From: Apiotrichum sp. Y4204
Taxonomy: Eukaryota; Basidiomycota; Tremellomycetes; Trichosporonales; Trichosporonaceae
NCBI GenBank assembly: GCA_025531455.1
Contig: JAMYHL010000059.1
Span: 310,001-374,000 of the forward strand
Length of the DNA stretch: 64,000 bases
Direction: 5' to 3'
The notes beneath the pieces are model-generated. The model saw only the letters and a list, made by a program, of their open reading frames with translations. It had not been told where the DNA came from and made no database searches. Positions 36,392 to 47,700 of the stretch are shown here, piece after piece; the stretch's first letter is position 1, and every line of letters begins with the position of its first letter. The translations under genes were made by a program, and so were the position numbers.

Positions 36392-36625
36392 GTGAGGATA
36401 TAGAGTTTAATGTGGGACGGGGCTGATGATAGAAGATTCTTGACGCGTACCCCCATACGACATTGGACGATTTAATCAACGAGCAAGACGGAGATGATGA
36501 AGATATGCGAGGCGTATGTACATAGATGTTAGTTGTCAAAGATGAAGATGAAGCTTGTGAATAGTACTTCTTCCCTAAACTCTGGTGTTCTGAGACACTG
36601 TCTCTCGCATCTACAGAGTACATAT

Positions 36626-36877
36626 CTACGGCCAGACAAGCCGGCAGTACACACAGCAAAAGTACTCGCCGACAACGCAATACGCGATACGGCAGGTGTC
36701 TAGCGTCAGCTCTACTACATCAACCAACTCACGGCCGGCGTTGACGCCGTCCAGGCGGCCGCGGCACGCGCGGTGGCCGCATGCCGGCTTGTGTGGCGCA
36801 GGCGGGGGCTGTACGGACGACTGAGGTGCTGGCTGTGATATACGCTGCGGGGTCGAGAGGGGGCGGGATGAAGACAT
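36626..36877 (-). CDS. Doubtful small Cys-rich protein
   Basis: An 83-codon frame starting MSSSRPLSTPQRISQPAPQ and ending in a cysteine-rich tail, EYFCCVYCRLVWP. It can be read straight through, or with a 33-bp in-frame intron (GTGAGT...CTGACGCTAG) that shortens it by 11 residues. A Pro/Gln-rich head plus a hydrophobic Cys-rich tail is the design of CYSTM-type membrane-associated proteins, but the match is loose. The good donor, branch and acceptor argue for transcription in this direction. I would want transcript support. Confidence 0.3.
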   Translation of the reverse strand: MSSSRPLSTPQRISQPAPQSSVQPPPAPHKPACGHRACRGRLDGVNAGRELVDVVELTLDTCRIAYCVVGEYFCCVYCRLVWP

Positions 36878-37483
36878 GACGGACGAGTGGGTGGAGAAGA
36901 GATGCCTACGCTGCATACTTGTATCGCGACGAGAACGTACTTGCAATGTGGGAGGGACATGCCACCGTGTCCGAGTGTCCGACGGGATCCTGCCAGCATG
37001 CGAACCTGCGAACCTGCCACCAGAGCATCGGAGCGCCGAACACACACGATCGGCGCTAGATAATAGGACACGCGACCGCGAACCCCACCGCCGCCCCGAC
37101 TACTGGTTCGCGTCTGGGTTCGCGTCGCTATCCTGTCAGTGCACCGTCAGTGCGCAGGGTCGCCAAGACGTGCACTGTGTCTTGCGTGTGAGGATGAAAT
37201 CGGCCATGCCTGGCTCTGATGGTTGCAGTGCGGAGCTTGGAAGTTGCGAGGCCGGAGTACTGCTTGCACTTCCGTGCCACACACTTGTATGCCGCCACGG
37301 CTCCTCCACACGTCCGCTCAGCATGCTCAGCACGTACCACGGTCGATCATCGATCATGATCGATGCTCCACGCGACCCACGCGATCCAACGAGATCCGAG
37401 ATCCAACGCACAATATCAGCCCTGCAGCCCGGTCGAGGCGACGAAAGACAAAAATGTGTTGCACTCTTTCGAGTGAGAACTGA

Positions 37484-37570
37484 TGACGTTTGGCGGGGTC
37501 GAACCGCCGACCTCATGCGTAACGCTGTCAAGTGTTAAGCATGCGCTCTAACCAACTGAGCTAAATCGCC
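37484..37570 (-). tRNA. tRNA-Val (AAC) with intron
   Basis: The minus strand folds as a tRNA. The acceptor 5' strand is GGCGATT, then TA, the D arm GCTC-AGTTGGTTA-GAGC and the anticodon stem CATGC/GCATG. The loop TTAACAC is interrupted after position 37 by a 13-nt intron. The variable loop is AGGTC, the T arm GGCGG-TTCGACC-CCGCC, and the 3' strand AAACGTC plus discriminator A. Anticodon AAC reads valine. One acceptor pair (5:68) is A-A. A T run follows on the minus strand near 37452-37456, as expected for RNA polymerase III termination. CCA is not encoded. Confidence 0.88.
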
Positions 37571-38207
37571 GACGAAAATCGCTAGCGGCGGGATCTGTGG
37601 GTCCGATCCGCGAGGGAGACGTGCGCCAGGCGATGCGAGTCGCCCGGACGTGAAACGCATGAAGCGACTGAAGTCCCCGATCATTCGGCAGCAGGAACGT
37701 ATCAAATATGGCATAGCGTCGTCTGACGAGTACGAGACCGTATGGTATGGATGCGTATCGAGAGTAAAAGCGTCCGGGAGAAAGGCAACGTGGGGCGTTT
37801 GGGGTGCGAGTTGGGATTGGGATGATGATTGATAATGCTACAAACAACGTCACGGACTGCGCTACGCGCCAGAACATGAGCCGAGGTGTGCCCTTCTCCC
37901 TCATCGGCACAGACTCGCATCGCAGGGCATGGGGGCAGAGTGGGTTCAAGTGCAGGTTGCTCGCGTCACGCAATGAACATGGGAGAGGGAGTGTGGAGAG
38001 GGTGGAAGGAAACCGTTGATTAAACTAGGCGCGAGAGCGAGCAAGAATAAAAGGGAAATTGGAGCTGGCGAGGGGATTATCGTGCCGGTCGTGCAGTGTT
38101 GGATGTGTGGAATGGTCGTGAACGGGCGTATGGATGTTAAAGTGTGCGATCGTTGCAACATGGGGTATATAGCTCAGAAAAATCTTCCGTGCTGCGTGCG
38201 TAACTCG
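37571..38207. other. Intergenic
   Basis: 637 bp between the tRNA and the 3' end of the large minus-strand gene. No gene is seen. Confidence 0.6.
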
Positions 38208-41200
38208 CTAATTCCGCTTGCCAAATATCGACTTTATTCCCCGTCGGCGTTCCTTCTTGTCCTCGGCGTGCGGAACGCTGTTAATGACAGTCTTCTTCGT
38301 GGCGTCATTGCCCTTGAGGAAGCGGCCAAAGCTGCCAGTTGACGCAGCAGCCTGGTGGTTCATGTAGATGCTCGGCGGGTGGCGCATGTCGTCGGGGACA
38401 AGCATGGACGACACGGCGGTCGAGCCGCGACGTCCCCGTCGCGAGTCGCCGCCCATGCTGAGAACGTCAAAGCTCGCGCGGGGCTGGAGCGTGCGGCCCT
38501 GCTTGGGCACTGGCTGCATGTACGGTGTCGGCGACGACGAGCCGTTGCCAGGCATCGGCGGCGCGTGGGTGTACCGCGGCGATGCGGTCGGGAAGTAGTC
38601 TGCCGAGGGGGGGAGAGCAGCACGGTGGATGGTCGGCCCATCGGGCACAACCATCGAAGACCGCGGGTAAGCGCTTCCAGTCGTGTATGTGGACATGCGG
38701 TTCTGCTGCTCGTACATGCTGGCGCGCGAGGAGAACGAGAGGTCGAGCTCGTCGGGCTGCGCGGGGCCGCCGGGCGGAAGAGGAGGCAGGTTCTTGTGAC
38801 GGTTCGCCGGCGTACCAGGGGAAGCCGGTGTCTGGTGGGGCGCAAGGTATGCAGCCGATCCGGCGGGGTCAGGTGTCTCAATGGCGGGAACCGTAGTCGT
38901 CGACGTCGAGTAGCGCGAAGAGAGCGATGGCTGCTTGCTCTTGCGGTAGCCTGCCGGTGCGTGACTCGAGACCTGCTGGCCGTTGGGCACCATACCGAAC
39001 GCCTGGGGCTCATCGTATACCGGCGTAACAGGCGTAAGGACCGCATTTGGGACACTCGCCTGCGAGCTGCCAGTGAGCATTTCCATGACCGCAGGGCCAC
39101 GGGGGTTGAACGGCGGTTCTCCTGCACCCGGAGGAAGCTCCAGAGCGGGCTCGGTCCGGCGCCGACCTGTTGCGTCGTCGCGACGGTCGTTCTGGAACCT
39201 CGAGCTGGTGGGGCTGCCAGCGGGGGATCCAGCCATAGCCATGGGCGCCGAGACAGAGCGGGACCCGCCAGGGCTAACCCCCACTTGGGGAGAAAGCGAG
39301 GTGCTGCTGGCGTCGTCGTTTGACTGGGACGAACCCGAACCCTGGCGGTTGTGCTCGCGGCCCTTGCTCCCCACCAGGAATGCCATTGGAGGCGGTGGCG
39401 CGAGCTCCGTCGCCGACGCTTCCTCCTCGGGGCGCGGCGAGCCGTTAATGTTGATACCAACGAGGCTCGACGTTGAGCCCTGGCGCTTGCTCCTTGGTTT
39501 CATCATCTGGAGCAGACCCTTGAAGCCCTTCTTCTTCTGAGGCGGCTCGTCGACGTCATCAAATAGCGACACCTGTGTGAGGCGCGATCCACTAACGGAC
39601 CTTGAGCGGGGACGGTCGCGCTCGCGCTCGCGCGGCTGAGGCGGGAGCGTCTGCTGTGCATACTGCTCATCTTGTCCTGCGAGATACACCGACGACGCAT
39701 GTGACATGCGGCTGTTGAACGGAGGGCGCGACGTGGATGGCGACAGACCCACACGCGGGTTTTCATGCACCTGGTACGACGACGTTCGGTTGCGCCGGTC
39801 AGCCTCAAGGCCGAGACTGGGAGTCAGCTGGGTACCACTGCGAACACAGCTTTGAACTCACTGCATGTCCATCATGCTTCCGCTGCCGCCGTGACTGCCG
39901 GTGAACAGGCTGGTCACGCTGCCGCCGAAACGGCCAAAGAAGCTGCGGCGGCTGTGGCTCGTCTCGCTTCCCTGGCCGCCAGCTGCGCGGACGGCAAACG
40001 AGAAGGGGCGGAGGTTGCCGGACGCAGGCGACGCCGGTGGCCAGAGGTCCTCGGCATCGGACCAGTCGTCCGAGTAGAATCGCGAGTCGCGACCCTTGGG
40101 CATGGTGGAGCCGCTCGGAACCTTGTAGTGGCTCGTGCGGGCTGCCGAACCGGACGTCGCGACGTTGAGCGCTGGGTGATTCGGCATCGGCTCGCGGTCC
40201 GAGTAGTACGTTCTCGGACGGGATCGGTGGGTCACCTGGCTTCCCAGGCCAGCGGGCGTCGACGGGCTCTGGCGCAGAGTTGGTGTAGCAGGAAGCGCGG
40301 CCACAGGCGCTGAGCGTGCGGTGCTGATCGATGGGGCCTTGATGGAGGGTGCCGTGAGATCCATGCTGCGCGGTGCGAGTCGACGCGGCTTGGAGCCGCT
40401 GGGACCAGGTCCACCGCTCTCGCTGGAAATGGTAGGCGAATCCGGGTAACTGGGCTCCTCGGGCTCAGGGTACGATCCCAAGCGCTGGGCGTCCTGACGG
40501 ATCTCGAGAATGAGACGATACTGTCCGCGAAGATAATTCTGCAAAATCTGGTAACGCAGCGCCGACGACGATGGGAACTGAGGCTGTCAGCGGCGTACAC
40601 AACTCTGCTACACACGATTGTCAGCACATTCTTGATGCCCATCTCGGTCAGTGCACCCGGGCGGGTACCGCGGAACCCGCGTGGGAACCCGTCGCCGCCG
40701 GTACCCTCTTCCCACTTGAACCCACGCCAGCCAACTCGCGCTATCTGGGAATCCTGCTCCTCACGCTGGGCACGGCGGGCCTCACGGCGTTGCTTGCGTA
40801 CCGCGTTAGCTCGCTGGCCGTCATCTGGCAGTCCACTGGTGTGGGAACGGGGACTGGACTGCAACTCGGACTCTTTACTCGAGTCCTCCTCGACACTGCC
40901 AGACATGGTCGAGTGATCGGCGGACCAAGCACGCATCGTCTCGTACTCGCGCTCCTGGAGGTCTCTCCATCCCGCATCACTCTCGCGATCCCACACACCG
41001 TCTCCTTGGACAATGACAGATGCGAGATCCCGGTCACGCATCATGCACTCGAGACACACTTCCTCCTGCTGGCGAAGCGCTGCTGGGAGTTTCCGCGGCG
41101 CTCCACCGCCGCCGGGACCGCCATTAGGGATCGCAAGGGATCCGCTTGGGCCGTTGATCGGTGGGTTGACAGAATACTGCGGAGGCGGTGCTGTGGGATA

Positions 41201-43966
41201 CGGCCCGGCGTCAGCAAGACCAGCTATGGCGGGGAAGTTGGATGCCGAGTTGGTCGGCTGATGCCTCGGGCTGAACGTCATGGGGATGGGTGATGGTGCG
41301 GTCGCAGACTTGTTCGGCGGGGGAAGCTCCATGCGGGCGGACGGTGCGGCGAACGACCGCGAGCGTTCCTGAGACAGTGGTCGCGAAGGGCTGGGTGGCG
41401 GGCGCGGACTGGGTGGTGCTGCACGTGTGGCTGTTGTTGGAGAGAGCGTAGCGGCGGCGACGACGGGGTTGGGGTTGGGAAGGGGGTGCGAGGGAGCTGG
41501 AGAGGGGGATGTCGATGTGCGAGCTGCGACGGGAGAGAGAGTGGAAGGAGCGGGTGCGGGGGCAGTAGGTCGGCCGGGACTGGGAATGGGGACAGGGAAG
41601 AGAGTGTTGTTGAAAGACTCTTTCGAGACACCACTAGCACCACTGGTTATCCTGGAGGTCGAGAGTGGCGGTGATGCTGGTGACTGCTGTTGTTGCTGTA
41701 GAGTGTGAGCAGATGTTGGCGAGGACGCGGATGTTTGACGAGAGGGAGCTGCTGGTGTAGGCATGGGCATGGGAAAGGTGGCCGTCGAGTTTGATGGTTG
41801 TGGTGCTTGAGACGGGGCGACGGCTTGCAGTTTCCTGGGAGCCTCAATGTCTCTGCAGCTCGACTGAGATGATCGTGCGGGTGCGAATGCTGCTGCGGTG
41901 GATGCAGGATCAAGGCCGCGTTTGGGGGACGGCGAGCTAGGGACAGTGTCGTACTCGAACACGTCGCTTGCCTGGGTCGATCTGGGCGGCGGGGTCTTTA
42001 ACCCTGGCAAGGACTGCTCGTGTGTCGTCGACGAACAGGCGACTTCGACCGGCGATGCACGGAGCGGCACCTCGGATTCCTGGACAATTGTGCGTTTGCG
42101 CGCGACGCTCGGCGAATCACGCAGACGTGGAGACTCGCGGCCCAAGCTTAATTTTGTTGGTGACAGGTTGTTGGGATCCACAACCCCTGGTGGATTGTGC
42201 AACGACGACAAGACGCGAGCAGCCGCGTGCCGACTGGTAGGAGGAGCACCACTCTCGGCAGACCCAGTGCCCGACGCAGAAAACACCCACGATATCGGCC
42301 GCGGGTCGACAACAGTAAACGAGGGCGACTTGCTAATGCCGCTGTGCAGTGCGGTTGTGTTGTCGTCGTCTCTGATAGTGGTGTTGTTGTCGTCGTCGTC
42401 GTCGTCGTTGTCCGTGTCGCGGAGTGTGTATGCGGCAAACGAGTCTGCAGAGAGGGGAGAAATGGGGGAAAGGATGGGCAGCGATCCGAGCGTCGAGGTG
42501 GTCGACGGCTGCAACTGGGGAATGGGAGAAAGTCCCGACGACAACGGAGCACCACTTGCACCCCCAGGAGCAGGTGTTGGAGATGCTGTCTGACTCTGCG
42601 ATCCCGGGGACAGCGACAGGGGAGACTTGCTGCTGCTGGTACTGCTGCTGATGGCGCTGTTGATGCTGCTCATGTCCTTTGGCACAACGGGCGACACTGC
42701 AGACACACCAGACAGTCCTCGCGTGCCGGCTGCTGCTGCTGCCGATGGCGACGGACCGTGCGCGCCAGGAGACACTGCGTTTGGAACACGAGGAGGTCCG
42801 GCAACAGGGCCGCCTGCAGGGATGGTGACCTTGAGCGGGGGCGCGTGGAGCCCAGCAGCAGTCATGTTGCCGTTGTTGGCGGTAAACTCACCGCCCGTCG
42901 CACTGGCTCCGACTGCACTTGCACTTTGCGCACTCTTCACGCTGGTCGAGCTGAGCGATCGCGGCTCGGCGTACGCTCCGCTGTTACCGTGCAGCGTGTG
43001 GCCTGTCATCCCGCGGCTGGCGTCGCCAACCGGCTGCTCGTGGAACATCTGCATCCTGGGCAGCGGCGCGGGCGGGGCGTGGGGATTGCGGCCGACGGGT
43101 GGGATGGAAGGCGCCGTGGTGGGCTGCAGCTGTGAATAATGGCCAGACACGATGCTCGCCAGCGGCGAGGTGGTGCTGTCAAGCGAGAGCGACTGCTTGT
43201 GCCGGGATGCTGACGAGCTGGACTGCGGCGGGGCGGGGACGGTGCTCGCCCTGATGTTTTCTGTAGAGGCTTTCGGGCGGAGCGACGATGGTCGGGGATC
43301 GAGGGGAGGAACCGGTATGCGCGCGGATGATGGGCGTGCGGCGGCAGATGGTGTTGGCTGATGCGAGCGGGCCTGATCGACCTGGCTGTGCGGTGTGTGG
43401 CTCTCGCGGTTCTCGTTGTGCGGCCCGTCGAGGAAATGTGTCGGATGTGGTGGAGGAGGGAGTGGTGGCAGTGGGAGATGCTTGAGAATGTGATTGTAGC
43501 TGTGCGCAGTCGAAGAGGGTTGTTGCTGAGGGTGCAGCTGCTTGTGCACAGGGAGACGGACAGGACCCGGATGGCCAGGATAGCCAGGATCGAGATCGAC
43601 AGGATCACGCGGTGGTGGTGGTGGTGCAGAAGATGCTGATGCTGAAGCTGAAGCTGATGCTGATGCACTGGCTGATGCACTGCTCGCCGTCGAGTATCCG
43701 TAGCTCCCAAAGCTGCCGTCCAGGCTGCCCGCACCAGCAGGCTGGCCAAAATCGTGCAACGGAGGCGCAAGACTGTGGCTAGGGGCACCAGCTGGTGGTG
43801 GTGCACGCGGGTCAGACAGCTGCTGCTGGTACTGCTGCTGCTGCTGGTGCTGGGACGGTTGGCGAGGAGGCTGCGACGGCGGGGGCAGCGGGTACAAGTC
43901 GCTGTACTGAGAATGTGAAGGAGGAGGAGGAGGGCTTGCGTACCCGCTCGAGCCTCCTTTTGACAT
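38208..43966 (-). CDS. Very large low-complexity protein, possible scaffold
   Basis: Three exons, 43966-40616, 40577-39862 and 39816-38208, give 1891 residues. I do not recognise a named family. The first 900 residues are Pro/Ser/Gln-rich, with a run of alternating Ser-Ala near residues 92-112, and are disordered. The best conserved-looking island is around EEVCLECMMRDRDLASV, a CxxC motif, followed by GVWDRESDAGWRDLQERE, a basic helix and MGIKNVLTIQFPSSSALRYQ. The C-terminal part is Ser/Arg-rich with KKKGFKGLLQMMKPRSK and ends KSIFGKRN. Basidiomycete genomes carry similar long proteins of unknown role. The composition and CxxC island would suit a cell-polarity or cytoskeletal scaffold, but that is speculation. 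Both introns (38 and 45 bp) fit canonical signals and keep the frame. Confidence 0.75.
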
Positions 43967-44602
43967 GGCAGCAGGGGGAAGCCGGGAGAAGAGGGGGAGA
44001 GAGACACAAATAGGGACTGAGGGACCGAGAGACCGAGGGCGGTGGGGAGGCTTGGGTGCGACCGGGAGGCGGAGAAAGAAAATCCTGGTGCCGAGGGTTA
44101 AAAAGCGAGGGGGGAGGGGGAGTAATGGCACACGCCCCCTTGTGGCCAAGGGGGTGTTGGAAGAAGAAGGGGGTGTGTGGAAGGGAGGGGTGGGGTGAAG
44201 ACAGAGAAAGGAAAGGGTGAAAAGTGACAGTGACGAGAGGGAGGGAGAGAGGGGCAACAGCGTCCGAGAGTAGTGGGAACGAGCGCGTGAGATGACAATA
44301 ATAATAAAAAAGGAAAGAAAAGGAAAAGGGATCGGATTGGATTTGGATGGGAAAGAGAGCGAGAAGGGAGGGACGGTGGTCAGGTCGAGCGGGGCGTGAT
44401 GACGGGGACGGGGACGGGGACGGAGATGAGGATGAGGACAACGGGTCGGACGGCGACGACGAGATGAGGTGAATGGTTTGTGTGTGTTGTGGGACGGTTG
44501 TGGGATGAGATGGAGGTGGGATCGGCGCATTCCCCCGGGGTCCCCCCACTGCAAAAATATCCTAATAGGTTGCATCCCATGCGTTCTAATGACTCAGGGC
44601 AG

Positions 44603-44637
44603 TATCCTAATAAGTTCCAAATAATCGTAATGCACCT
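44603..44637 (+). repeat. 35-bp repeat, copy A (left of gap)
   Basis: A copy of a roughly 35-bp unit starting TATCCTAATAAGTTCCAAAT and ending GTAATGCACCT. A partial related copy begins at 44558. It sits directly before the G homopolymer. Confidence 0.75.
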
Positions 44638-44638
<1 letters not shown>

Positions 44639-44669
<31 letters not shown>

Positions 44670-44723
44670 GGGGGGGGGGGGGGGGGGGCGGGCNNNNNNN
44701 NNNNNNNNNNNNNNNNNNNNNNN
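44639..44723. other. G homopolymer and 30-N assembly gap
   Basis: A G run of about 50 bases interrupted by isolated C, followed by unknown bases at 44694-44723. The run may be real or a read-end artefact, but the gap shows the assembly is broken or guessed here. Confidence 0.95.
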
Positions 44724-44733
44724 CAAAGGGCAT

Positions 44734-44768
44734 TATCCTAAAAAGTTCCAAATTTTCGTAATGCACCT
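44734..44768 (+). repeat. 35-bp repeat, copy B (right of gap)
   Basis: A diverged copy (TATCCTAAAAAGTTCCAAAT...GTAATGCACCT) of the unit at 44603, followed directly by a C run at about 44770-44789. The copies are in the same orientation but their homopolymers are complementary (G versus C). Confidence 0.75.
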
Positions 44769-47700
44769 AACCCCCCCCCCCCCCCCCCCAGTTCCAATTC
44801 CGAGTCACGCCCATCCCTTCCACTTCGTGCACCAACATCGTGCGATGCAGCACCCCCGAGACCGGGATGCATATAGAATGCCTGAGCCTGCGAGCACTCA
44901 AGGCACACACTGCTACGAGACACCCTGATCAGTGACAGCATCAGTAGTGATTGACAGCTCCTGTAAAGCGCACACAAAATATGGGGCGGGCTGTCTTGAC
45001 CGACCGAATCTCCCACCGACCTCGTTCTCCGCTGCAGATCAAGGTTTAGGGCCGAACAAGCATGCAGTCTCTGCGCAGCAGAGCAGAGGCTTGGAATAAC
45101 TGGACAGGCACTCGGCTCTGCCGACGTACGTCGTTCCCACTCCAGAGACACCCGGACGCAGAGGAGGCAAGTGTGCCACGCCAGGCGAAAACACGCGTTT
45201 CAGTTCCTGATCAGTTGGGGGTGTACGTACTGTACCTGCCGCCTCACAGCCCACAAACTCACCACCCCACCTCCCTGAGCCCTCACCCCCTGGGTACTCT
45301 CTGCGAGCTCTCCAGAAGGCAACGGCCAAAATGTCGAAGAGTGCGGGATGGCACTGGGCCGTTCGACGAATTCCACCCACCTGTGGTGCATCAGCCGGAG
45401 CCTGCCGACATCGCGCCCAGGGCGGTGCGTCAAGGTATGTGGCAAACTCGAACGACCAACATACCAGTGTGGGTGCCCACAAAACACATCAACAAAACAG
45501 ACGACGTCGACAGTGCAACAACTGCCATTGAAGAGGACAGGTACGGCGACGACAGCCTGTGCACATGTATGTGCACATGCCCATGACCCTCCCAACACGA
45601 CACACGCCAATTGATGGCCCGAGACATGAAAGGAAAGCCAAATGCATCCCGTGCTCATGTCGCATGGTGAGCGGGAGGGGACGTCAGGTCCATACATGAT
45701 ACCTGGATACCAAGCATGAGATGCGCCTTCGAACAGAAGACAGAGAACGCGCCAGGAGAAGGGCTTCTGGGGAGCTCCTGGGGCCGGCAGGGGCGCGACA
45801 TGCATGCCAAAGATCCAGCTGCACAGCGTCAAGGATACTCAACGCTTGTGGCTTGAGACACCCCGGTGGCGGCGGGTTGGGCGTCACTTCACTCTTAGCA
45901 GGAAGCAGCGGTTGATCAAGAATTCAATGGGATTGGAAGCCAGCGACCTCCAGTCCCTGTAACCTGTTCACTCGATCAACTCGGGGGTGTACTGCTGTTG
46001 ATCTCGGGGCTCGGATGTTAGTGCCCGGATCCCAACCAGTGCAGTGTGAGTAACATCCCGACATGACAAAGATCTCGAGCTGCTGCGGTTGAATCCGGAC
46101 CGGGTCTCGCTGATCTTTGTCTGTGCTCAGGCTCGTTGAGCCAATGGTGCGTACGGCGTGGACCGAGGAACTTGTCCGTTTCGTGGAACGAACTGAAACT
46201 CTCCCACAAGAGCCCCACGTCGGGGTCTCCGGAAGTTGGGAGTAGGTTGTGGACGATGAATTCTACTCAATCCGGGCCGATGTTTCTGGCTCCCTTGCCC
46301 GTAAGTACGGACGTGACGGAGTACCGGGCATCAACTGTCTTCCACAGAAATGCTGTGCAGATCTACGCCAAGATGCTTTACAGTGTTTATCTCAGTCGGA
46401 TCTGGAATCTTTCCAAACACATAGCGCGCTGCGGACTGCGGTAATATTTGCGCCCGTGTGTCCACGTTCTGCGCTTGGGCGTGTTGTGTTCGCGTAGGCA
46501 GGGTTAGCTTGATTCGATCAATTCTGCACAAGACCTTGCAGTCGGCACTCGCTGAATCTGGTGCCACTGACTAGTGCCACATCACCATTCATCTGGCCAG
46601 CTGGTTCCGCGACTCTCACACATTCTCGGGCTTGTGGAGGTTGTACACCACCTCTCAACTTTCCACTCTCCGGTGTTCCATCAGCTCCACCATTCCGTCA
46701 CTCCGACACCGGTTTCTCGGCCGCTGTACGGCACCAGTTTATGTGAAACATGACGTGCACCGAGGAGTCTGTTTCGGCGCAAGTTCGGATCGGGTTCCCT
46801 CACACGCACATTGTCTCAATACTGGCGGCACAACAGATTTGGTGATTTTGGGGACCAGCCCAAAGAGGCAAGTTGCTGAGTACTAGTCGTCCCCCTATGG
46901 TGATGGCAGGTTTATGTTTCAGCGAAGGCTGTTCGGAGAATACGAAGAACAAAGGCATGTGCTTGCGTTGCTTGTTGTGTTCGAAGATGGCTGGTGGGTG
47001 CCTTTATTCAAAACGCTCATATGTCCACCAGTCTGTAGTCGTAGTCCCCGTCAATGAGGTGGACCGGCTGACCAAAAATCGAGCAGATGTTGGCACCTCA
47101 AAAGTTCACAACTTTCCAGCAACGGATCGTCGTGAGGAGAACAGGTCCACGCCGACATCGGACTACGGAGCGACGTAGAGGAAGCCGCGCGACGGTGACG
47201 ATGGCAGCGACAACAGCCGGCAGGCGAATGCGGCCAGTAGACGTCGAACGAATGCGCGACCGAGATGCGACCATTATCGATGCAGCTTCGGTGTTCCACG
47301 TTGCTGCAGCGGTCGTTCGTCCGAGATTGGCGTTCACCACCACTGCCAGTGTGTCTGTCAGTGGATCATTGGCGTTGCGAGGAGAAGTCAGGGGACAACG
47401 CATAACGACGATACGTCTCGTGTCAGCAGCAGGATCAGCATCAGTACCAGTATCACCCCAGGCGAACACGGATCGGAAAGCCGTGCAACGACCATCACGG
47501 CATTCACCACCTAAAAGCAGTCCCCTTGCTCATCTGGGATGGATCCCGGACACGTACGGTATGCGGAGGGGCTCAGCAACGGACGACTCCAAAGCACATG
47601 GCTTCCAATCCCGCAGGTAGCTGAAAGCAGGGCACACATGGCTAGGGGTGCCGTTCGGAAAGGTACCTTTCACAAGCCGGGATGTTCACTGGTCCTCACG

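Noticed and set aside
40571..43135. Long plus-strand frames opposite the large gene
   Set aside because: They are antisense shadows of the 1891-residue gene, whose introns and composition are consistent.
45200..45832. 210-codon minus-strand frame rich in Cys and His
   Set aside because: Cysteines are not spaced as in a zinc-binding or secreted family, and competing frames exist on the other strand.
45900..46250. tRNA-like stretch around 45930-45990
   Set aside because: The putative T arm lacks the GTTCGAA-type loop and no clean cloverleaf forms.
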